23,080 nt of DNA, taken from positions 1 through 23,080 of the forward strand of contig JASLDB010000230.1 in assembly GCA_030151665.1 (NCBI GenBank), in the 5' to 3' direction. The DNA is from Neisseriaceae bacterium. Lineage in GTDB: Bacteria; Pseudomonadota; Gammaproteobacteria; Burkholderiales; Neisseriaceae. Shown piece after piece: positions 15,608-21,674 of this stretch. Positions within the stretch are counted from its first letter, which is position 1, and each line of letters begins with the position of its first letter. A program made the translations under genes and the position numbers. The notes under the pieces are model-generated. The model was not told the origin of the DNA and searched no databases. It was given only the letters and a program-made list of their open reading frames with translations.

Positions 15608-15619
15608 CTAATATATTAG
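15608..15619. promoter_or_regulatory. Putative HpaR operator C (catabolic operon)
   Basis: CTAATATATTAG is a perfect 12 bp palindrome about 8 nt downstream of the -10 box, at the expected transcription start. It shares 11 bases with operator A before hpaR. A wider imperfect pair TTAGT (15590-15594) / ACTAA (15607-15611) flanks the -10 box and may be a second site. Binding here would block the polymerase. Confidence 0.62.
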
Positions 15620-15664
15620 CAATTATTGCTGAATATCAAGACACATAAAACGATGGAGAAACGC

Positions 15665-16312
15665 ATGTCTAAACTTGATTTGAACAATCACACTGTTTTT
15701 GGCGTGGCATTGAATTACCAAAGTGTTTTGGTGGAGCATGCCAAAAGCTTTACTGAAGCCCCTTACCAAAAACTGCCTCGTAAGCCAGTTTTGTTTATCA
15801 AAACACCCAATACCTATAACAGCACTGGTAGCGTTGTGATGCCAGTCGGCGAGCGATTGCAAGCAGGCCCTACTTTGGCGATTGTCATTGGTAAAACCGC
15901 CAGTCGTGTGGGTTTAGCGGATGCGTTGGATTATGTGGCTGGTGTGGTGGTTGGTAATGAATTGAGTTTGCCAGAAGAAAGCTTCTACCGTCCTGCGATT
16001 AAAGTCAAGTGCCGTGATGGTTTTATGGCGTTTAGTGACACCATCGTGCCATTGAGTCAAATTAAAAATGTGAATAGCTTGGCAATGAGCGTGAGTGTTA
16101 ATGGTGAAGAAAAACAAACAGGCAATACCAATGATTGGGTGCGTGATATTCCAACCTTGATGGCTGAAATTACCGAATTCATGACATTGCACGAAGGCGA
16201 TGTTTTGCTAACAGGTACACCAGCAGGTCGCTTTGACTTGGCTGTGGGTGACAAGGTAACCGTGAAGATTGAAAACGTGGGTGAAGTAACAAGCACCGTG
16301 GTTGCAGCATAA
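15665..16312 (+). CDS. hpaG1: Homoprotocatechuate pathway isomerase/decarboxylase, subunit G1
   Basis: FAH-superfamily protein corresponding to the N-terminal half of E. coli HpaG/HpcE, which decarboxylates 5-oxo-pent-3-ene-1,2,5-tricarboxylate and isomerises the product. The 215-residue product starts MSKLDLNNHTVFGVALNY, has VLFIKTPNTY, the DYVAGVVVGNELSLPEES stretch, and the C-terminal LLTGTPAGRFDLAVGDKV of the fold. At the place where G2 has ECELAVVIGK, this protein has GPTLAIVIGK, so the usual E-x-E metal pair is not there. ATG 15665 has GGAGA upstream; a longer frame from 15626 has no such site. It is 10 nt upstream of hpaG2, its expected partner. Confidence 0.9.
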   Translation: MSKLDLNNHTVFGVALNYQSVLVEHAKSFTEAPYQKLPRKPVLFIKTPNTYNSTGSVVMPVGERLQAGPTLAIVIGKTASRVGLADALDYVAGVVVGNELSLPEESFYRPAIKVKCRDGFMAFSDTIVPLSQIKNVNSLAMSVSVNGEEKQTGNTNDWVRDIPTLMAEITEFMTLHEGDVLLTGTPAGRFDLAVGDKVTVKIENVGEVTSTVVAA

Positions 16313-16322
16313 GGAGAAAACA

Positions 16323-17084
16323 ATGAAACATGCAAAAATCCAATACCAAAATGAAACCTTTGCTGTTACGGTGAATGATGACATGTCTGTGAATTTACCA
16401 GATGGTCGAGTATTGACTGAAAATGAAGTGACATGGTTACCGCCTGCTACTGGCACCATGTTTGCCTTGGGCTTGAATTATGCCGATCACGCCAGTGAAT
16501 TGGCCTTTGCTGCGCCAACTGAGCCATTGGTGTTTATTAAATCCCAAGGCACTTATGTGGGACACAATGGCAAAAGCTGGCGCCCTAACAATATTAATTA
16601 CATGCATTATGAGTGTGAATTGGCAGTGGTGATTGGCAAGGATGCCAAAAATGTTAAACAAGCCGATGCTTGGGATTATGTTGCTGGGTTTACTTTGTGC
16701 AATGATTATGCCATTCGCGATTATTTGGAAAATTATTATCGCCCTAATTTGCGCGTGAAAAACCGCGATAGCATGACACCGGTTGGTCCTTATATTGTGG
16801 ACATTGCCGATGTAAAAGACCCAATGAATTTGGGCTTGAAAACATGGGTTAATGGCGAATTGCGTCAAGAAGGCAATACCAAAGACATGATTTTTGATGT
16901 GCCTTATTTGATTGAATATTTATCTGGCTTCATGACTTTACAAGCCGGCGACATGATTGCAACAGGTTGTCCTAAAGGCACATCTGACGTGAAAGCGGGC
17001 GATACGGTGATTATTGAAGTCGAAAACGTGGGTCGTTTGGTGAATTTTATGGTGAGCGAAGACGAATTTTTCGCCACGAAATAA
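16323..17084 (+). CDS. hpaG2: Homoprotocatechuate pathway isomerase/decarboxylase, subunit G2
   Basis: FAH-superfamily enzyme matching the C-terminal half of HpaG/HpcE (2-hydroxyhepta-2,4-diene-1,7-dioate isomerase / OPET decarboxylase). The 253-residue product has FALGLNYADHASE, PLVFIKSQGTYVG, metal-binding E97-x-E99 in HYECELAVVIGK, a third acidic ligand near D128 in CNDYAIRD, and IATGCPKGTSDVKAGD. ATG 16323 has an AAGGAGAAAA ribosome site. In enterobacteria G1 and G2 are one fused polypeptide; here they are separate genes 10 nt apart, as in several other proteobacteria. Confidence 0.93.
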   Translation: MKHAKIQYQNETFAVTVNDDMSVNLPDGRVLTENEVTWLPPATGTMFALGLNYADHASELAFAAPTEPLVFIKSQGTYVGHNGKSWRPNNINYMHYECELAVVIGKDAKNVKQADAWDYVAGFTLCNDYAIRDYLENYYRPNLRVKNRDSMTPVGPYIVDIADVKDPMNLGLKTWVNGELRQEGNTKDMIFDVPYLIEYLSGFMTLQAGDMIATGCPKGTSDVKAGDTVIIEVENVGRLVNFMVSEDEFFATK

Positions 17085-17117
17085 TCAAGATACATTGAAA
17101 AAACAAAGGATAACGAG

Positions 17118-18578
17118 ATGATTAAGCATTGGATTAACGGTAAAGAAGTCGCTAGCGAAGAAACATTTGACAACATTAACCCTGCAACCATGGAAAAAAT
17201 TGGCGAAGTGGCCAGTGGTGGTGCCAAAGAAATTGAAATGGCAGTCAAAGCAGCCAAAGACGCTTTTCCCAAATGGTCAAAAACCCCCGCCAAGGAACGC
17301 GCCAAAATTATGCGCCGCTTTGGTGAGTTGATTGATGAAAACGTTGACAACATTGCCAAGCTAGAAACCTTGGACACGGGCTTGCCGATTCACCAAACCC
17401 GCAATGTTTTGATTCCTCGCGCTTCACACAATTTTAATTTCTTTGCTGAAGTATGTACTCGCATGAATGGCCATACTTACCCAGTGGATGACCAAATGTT
17501 GAACTACACTTTATACCAACCCGTTGGTGTGTGTGGTTTGGTTTCGCCTTGGAATGTTCCATTTATGACTGCCACTTGGAAAACAGCGCCTTGCTTGGCT
17601 TTGGGCAATACGGCTGTGTTGAAAATGTCTGAATTGTCACCATTGACCGCCAATGAATTGGGTCGTTTGGCTTTGGAAGCAGGTGTGCCAGAAGGTGTGT
17701 TTAACGTGGTGCAAGGCTATGGTGCGACTGCGGGGGATGCATTGGTGCGCCATGATGATGTGGCTGCGGTGTCTTTCACCGGTGGTACATCAACAGGTCG
17801 CCGTATTATGGCCAATGCTGGCATTAAAAAATACTCAATGGAATTGGGTGGCAAATCACCTGTATTGGTGTTTAACGATGCCGATTGGCAACGTGCTTTG
17901 GATGCGTCATTGTTCACGATTTTCTCATTGAATGGTGAGCGTTGCACGGCAGGCTCTCGTATCTTTATTCAAGAAGGCATTTATGATGAATTTGTGGCTG
18001 AGTTTGCTGCTCGTGCCAAAAACATCATTGTGGGCGACCCACAAGACTTCAATACCCAAGTGGGTTCCATGATTACACCACAGCACTATGACAAAGTGAC
18101 TGGCTATATCAAAATTGGTATGGAAGAAGGTGCGACTTTATTGGCAGGTGGTTTAGAGCGCCCAGCTGGATTACCTGCACACTTGAGTAAAGGCAATTTT
18201 ATTCAGCCTACTGTATTTGCTGATGTGAACAACAATATGCGCATTGCTCAAGAAGAAATCTTTGGCCCAGTGGTGTGCTTGATTAAATTCAAAGACGAAG
18301 CCGAAGCGGTACGTCTAGCCAATGATGTGGAATATGGTTTGGCTTCTTATGTTTGGACATCTGACTTGACTCGTGCTCACCGAGTAGCCGCTCAAATTGA
18401 AGCGGGCATGGTGTTTATTAATTCACAAAATGTGCGTGACTTGCGTCAGCCATTTGGTGGTGTGAAGCAATCTGGTACGGGCCGTGAAGGTGGTGAGTAC
18501 AGTTTTGAAGTGTTTACTGATGTGAAAAACATTTGTATTTCTATGGGTGAGCATCACATCCCACGCTGGGGCGTGTAA
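17118..18578 (+). CDS. hpaE: 5-carboxymethyl-2-hydroxymuconate semialdehyde dehydrogenase
   Basis: NAD-dependent aldehyde dehydrogenase that oxidises the ring-cleavage product of HpaD. The 486 residues match the family. Catalytic set: N146 in SPWNVPF, E242 in SMELGGKSP, and nucleophile C276 in NGERCTAGS. NTAVLKMSELSPLTA and VVQGYGATAGDALVRHDDV agree closely with enterobacterial HpaE, separating it from generic aldehyde dehydrogenases. The start follows AAGGATAACGAG. It is 33 nt after hpaG2. A terminator-like hairpin follows before hpaD. Confidence 0.96.
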   Translation: MIKHWINGKEVASEETFDNINPATMEKIGEVASGGAKEIEMAVKAAKDAFPKWSKTPAKERAKIMRRFGELIDENVDNIAKLETLDTGLPIHQTRNVLIPRASHNFNFFAEVCTRMNGHTYPVDDQMLNYTLYQPVGVCGLVSPWNVPFMTATWKTAPCLALGNTAVLKMSELSPLTANELGRLALEAGVPEGVFNVVQGYGATAGDALVRHDDVAAVSFTGGTSTGRRIMANAGIKKYSMELGGKSPVLVFNDADWQRALDASLFTIFSLNGERCTAGSRIFIQEGIYDEFVAEFAARAKNIIVGDPQDFNTQVGSMITPQHYDKVTGYIKIGMEEGATLLAGGLERPAGLPAHLSKGNFIQPTVFADVNNNMRIAQEEIFGPVVCLIKFKDEAEAVRLANDVEYGLASYVWTSDLTRAHRVAAQIEAGMVFINSQNVRDLRQPFGGVKQSGTGREGGEYSFEVFTDVKNICISMGEHHIPRWGV

Positions 18579-18585
18579 TGAAAAT

Positions 18586-18620
18586 AGCCAAGTTGGTGTA
18601 GGGACTGACTTGGCTTTTTT
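18586..18620 (+). terminator. Intrinsic terminator or attenuator inside the hpa operon
   Basis: AGCCAAGT (18586-18593) pairs with ACTTGGCT (18608-18615), an 8 bp perfect stem with a 14 nt loop, followed by a run of T. It starts 8 nt after the hpaE stop and 89 nt before hpaD. Partial termination here would lower expression of the distal genes. Confidence 0.75.
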
Positions 18621-18674
18621 AAATCTGCACACAGAAAAAATGAATAACAAAATTGTTTCGAGGAGAGATTCAAA

Positions 18675-19523
18675 ATGGGTCAATTAGCATTAGCCGCCAA
18701 AATTACGCATGTACCATCCATGTATTTGTCAGAATTGCCTGGCGCCAATCATGGTTGCCGTGAAGCAGCCATTAATGGTCACAAAGAAATTGGTCGCCGT
18801 TGCCGTGAAATGGGTGTTGATACCATTGTGGTATTTGATACGCATTGGTTGGTAAACAGTGGTTATCACATTAACTGCAATGATAAATTTGCAGGCATCT
18901 ACACCAGTAATGAGTTGCCACATTTTATCAAAGACATGACTTACGAGTACCAAGGTAACCCCGAATTGGGTCGCATGATTGCCGAAAAAGCCTGTGCCAA
19001 AGGTGTTCGTGCCATGTCACACGAAATTGATAGCTTAGAAATGGAATATGGCACTTTGGTGCCCATGCGCTATATGAATGATGATAAAGCATTCAAGGTC
19101 ATTTCAATTTCGGCTTTTTGTACATCACATGAGATGGAAGACAGTAAAAAACTGGGTGAGGCGGTATTAGAAGCCATTGCTGATTACGATGGCAAAGTCG
19201 CTGTCTTGGCCAGTGGTTCATTGTCGCATCGATTTATTTGGGATCGCATTGCTTCTCAAGGCATGAATAGCTATACCCGTGAATTTGACCGCCAAATGGA
19301 TATCCGTGTGGTGCAAATGTGGGAAGAGGGCATGTGGAAAGAATTTTGCTCAATGTTGCCTGATTATGCCAATCACTGTTATGGCGAAGGGCATATGCAC
19401 GACACTGCCATGTTAATGGGCTTGGTGGGTTGGGATCAGTACGAAGGCAAAGTGGAAGTCGTGACTGATTTGTTTGCCAGTTCTGGTACGGGTCAAATCA
19501 ACGCCATTTTTCCATTGAAATAA
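18675..19523 (+). CDS. hpaD: 3,4-dihydroxyphenylacetate 2,3-dioxygenase (extradiol, LigB type)
   Basis: Iron-dependent extradiol dioxygenase that opens the ring of homoprotocatechuate next to the hydroxyls. The 282 residues align from memory along their whole length with E. coli HpaD: LALAAKITHVPSMYLSELPG (metal-ligand candidate H12), VFDTHWLVNS (H57), YGTLVPMRYMN, VLASGSLSHRFIWD, CYGEGHMHDTAMLMG and a C-terminal ASSGTGQINAIFPL. The ATG at 18675 is preceded by GAGGAGAG. It belongs to the LigB (type III) fold, not the vicinal-oxygen-chelate HpaD seen in other lineages. Confidence 0.96.
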   Translation: MGQLALAAKITHVPSMYLSELPGANHGCREAAINGHKEIGRRCREMGVDTIVVFDTHWLVNSGYHINCNDKFAGIYTSNELPHFIKDMTYEYQGNPELGRMIAEKACAKGVRAMSHEIDSLEMEYGTLVPMRYMNDDKAFKVISISAFCTSHEMEDSKKLGEAVLEAIADYDGKVAVLASGSLSHRFIWDRIASQGMNSYTREFDRQMDIRVVQMWEEGMWKEFCSMLPDYANHCYGEGHMHDTAMLMGLVGWDQYEGKVEVVTDLFASSGTGQINAIFPLK

Positions 19524-19532
19524 ACCCTATTA

Positions 19533-19561
19533 AGGCTGTGTGGCTTTGAGCAGCACAGCCT
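19533..19561 (+). repeat. Intercistronic stem-loop between hpaD and hpaF
   Basis: AGGCTGTG (19533-19540) and CACAGCCT (19554-19561) form an 8 bp stem with a 13 nt loop that itself has GCT/AGC complementarity. No T-run follows, so it is more likely an mRNA-processing or stabilising hairpin than a terminator. Confidence 0.55.
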
Positions 19562-19583
19562 AAATTTAGCAAGGATTAACACC

Positions 19584-19976
19584 ATGCCACATTTTATTGT
19601 TGAATATTCTGGCAACTTGGCCGGTGACATTCAGTTTGATGCATTTTTTGAACAAGTTCATGACAACTTAGGCGCCAGTGGTGTTTTCCCATTGGGTGGT
19701 ATTCGCAGCCGTGCCATTCGCATGGATGATTATCGCATTGCCGATGCCAAGCACGATTATGCGTTTATTCACATCACCTTAAAAGTAGGCAGTGGCAGGG
19801 ATGAAGCGACCAGAAAAGCCGTGTGTGATGATTTATTTGCCATGATTGAACAATACTTTAAACCATTGCAAGACAAGCGGCTATTGGCGATTTCATTTGA
19901 AATGCAAGAAATTCACCCTGTTTTGAATTACAAAAAAAACAATATCCATGCTTTTTTAAAGGCACAACAAGCGTAA
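19584..19976 (+). CDS. hpaF: 5-carboxymethyl-2-hydroxymuconate delta-isomerase
   Basis: Tautomerase-superfamily enzyme (CHMI) that isomerises 5-carboxymethyl-2-hydroxymuconate before decarboxylation by HpaG. The 130 residues begin MPHFIVEYSGNLAGDI; Pro2, exposed after removal of Met1, is the expected catalytic base of the superfamily. GGIRSRAIRMDDYRIAD and FIHITLKVGSGRDEATRK are typical of the family. It lies between hpaD and hpaH. AAGGAT provides the ribosome site. Confidence 0.94.
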   Translation: MPHFIVEYSGNLAGDIQFDAFFEQVHDNLGASGVFPLGGIRSRAIRMDDYRIADAKHDYAFIHITLKVGSGRDEATRKAVCDDLFAMIEQYFKPLQDKRLLAISFEMQEIHPVLNYKKNNIHAFLKAQQA

Positions 19977-20012
19977 CGCCTCGTGCAAACGAATCAATAA
20001 GAAAGAATAAAC

Positions 20013-20816
20013 ATGTTAGCACCCGACATTATTCAAGACTTGGCCACACAGTTGAACCAAGCAGAAAAAACCAATACCCAAATGCGTCAATTTTCATTGT
20101 CGCATCCTGAGATTACCATTGACGATGCTTACGCCATTCAAAAAGCGTGGGTACAAATGAAAATAGCGGAAGGTCGCACTTTAAAAGGCCACAAAATCGG
20201 TTTAACTTCGCGTGCCATGCAGGTGTCTTCCAATATTACCGAGCCAGATTATGGCGCTTTACTAGATGATATGTTCTTTGAAGAAGGCTCTGAAATCCCG
20301 ATGAGCCGCTTTATTGTGCCTCGTGTTGAAGTGGAGTTAGCATTTATTTTGGGCAAGCCATTGTCAGGCCCCAATTGCACCATTTTTGATGTATTAGACG
20401 CAACAGAATGGGTCATTCCTGCTTTGGAAATCATTGACGCTCGCTTGCACAATATCGACCCAGAAACCCAAATTACCCGCAAAGTATTCGATACCATTTC
20501 GGACAATGCTGCCAATGCTGGTGTAGTAATGGGTGGACGTGCCATTCGCCCCAATGAATTGGATCTTCGCAAAGTCAGTGCTGTTTTGTATCGCAATGGC
20601 GTGATTGAAGAGTCTGGTGTTTCTGCTGCGGTATTGAATCACCCAGCCAAAGGTGTGGCATGGTTGGCCAATAAATTGCACCCACATGGTGTGACATTGC
20701 AACCTGGGCAAGTGATTTTGGGTGGCTCGTTTACTCGCCCAGTGGCAGCACGAGCTGGGGATACATTCCATGTCGATTATGGTGATTTGGGCGCGATTGC
20801 TTGCTATTTTAAATAA
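20013..20816 (+). CDS. hpaH: 2-oxo-hept-4-ene-1,7-dioate hydratase
   Basis: Metal-dependent hydratase that adds water to the dienoate to give the HpaI substrate. The 267 residues carry the complete metal set, E106 and E108 in PRVEVELAF and E139 in IPALEIIDARL, and a lysine in GHKIGLTSRAMQ (K61). These numbers equal those reported for E. coli HpcG as I recall. The C-terminal LGGSFTRPVAARAGDTFHVDYG is the family ending. The start at 20013 is preceded by AAGAAAGAA. It ends 15 nt before hpaI. Confidence 0.95.
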   Translation: MLAPDIIQDLATQLNQAEKTNTQMRQFSLSHPEITIDDAYAIQKAWVQMKIAEGRTLKGHKIGLTSRAMQVSSNITEPDYGALLDDMFFEEGSEIPMSRFIVPRVEVELAFILGKPLSGPNCTIFDVLDATEWVIPALEIIDARLHNIDPETQITRKVFDTISDNAANAGVVMGGRAIRPNELDLRKVSAVLYRNGVIEESGVSAAVLNHPAKGVAWLANKLHPHGVTLQPGQVILGGSFTRPVAARAGDTFHVDYGDLGAIACYFK

Positions 20817-20831
20817 GAAAGATGACACATC

Positions 20832-21650
20832 ATGGCAAAAATCAACAAGAACGCTTTTAAGGCAGCTTTAAAAAACAATGAAACCCAAATCGGTATGTGG
20901 TTGGGCTTGGCCAATAGTTACAGTGCAGAATTGATTGCTACGACTGGTTTTGACTGGTTATTGATTGATGCAGAACATGCACCCAATAATGTCACCACGG
21001 TGCTACAACAATTGCAAGCCATTGCCCCTTATCAAATGCAAGGTCACTCACAGCCCGTGGTTCGCCCACCTGTTGGCGATGCGGTTTTGATTAAGCAATT
21101 ATTGGATGTGGGTGTGCAAACTTTGCTAGTGCCCATGGTTGAAAGTGCCGAGCAAGCCAAGGGTTTGGTCGATGCCATGCGTTATCCACCTGAAGGCATT
21201 CGTGGTGTGGGCAGTGCTTTGGCACGGGCATCACTTTGGAACAGCGTGGATGATTATCTAAACCAAGCCAACGATGAAATGTGTTTGCTGGTGCAAGTAG
21301 AAAACTTGGCCGGTTTAGACAATATTGCCAAGATTGCTGCAACCGATGGTGTTGATGGTGTCTTTATTGGACCAGCAGATTTGTGTGCTGCCATGGGATA
21401 CCGTGGTAACCCGACTCACCCAGTTGTGATGCAGGCGATTGAAGATGCAGTCAAAACCGTTCGACAAGCGGGCAAAGCAGCTGGTATTTTGTACGCAGAC
21501 CCGACGCAAGCCAAAAAATTTATCGAGATGGGTTTTAATTTTGTAGCAGTGGGTGTGGACACCACATTACTGGCGAAATCTTGTCGCCAATTGTTGGGGC
21601 AGTTTAAAGATGAGCCAACATTAAACAACACCAAACCTTCTGTGTATTAA
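20832..21650 (+). CDS. hpaI: 4-hydroxy-2-oxo-heptane-1,7-dioate aldolase
   Basis: Class II pyruvate aldolase of the HpcH/HpaI family; it splits the seven-carbon intermediate into pyruvate and succinic semialdehyde. The 272 residues show the acid/base histidine H49 in IDAEHAPN, R78 in VVRPPVGD, metal ligands E157 in VQVEN and D183 in IGPADL, and GIRGVGSALARASLW. The C-terminal tail after LLGQFK is a short unremarkable extension. It is followed after 24 nt by the aldehyde dehydrogenase gene that would use its product. Confidence 0.95.
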   Translation: MAKINKNAFKAALKNNETQIGMWLGLANSYSAELIATTGFDWLLIDAEHAPNNVTTVLQQLQAIAPYQMQGHSQPVVRPPVGDAVLIKQLLDVGVQTLLVPMVESAEQAKGLVDAMRYPPEGIRGVGSALARASLWNSVDDYLNQANDEMCLLVQVENLAGLDNIAKIAATDGVDGVFIGPADLCAAMGYRGNPTHPVVMQAIEDAVKTVRQAGKAAGILYADPTQAKKFIEMGFNFVAVGVDTTLLAKSCRQLLGQFKDEPTLNNTKPSVY

Positions 21651-21674
21651 ATTAACAAGAAATAGAGCACTGAC

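Noticed and set aside
13603..15660. Mobile element carrying the HNH and secreted-protein genes
   Set aside because: No transposase, integrase, terminal inverted repeats or target duplication could be seen, so only an insertion of unknown mechanism is suggested.
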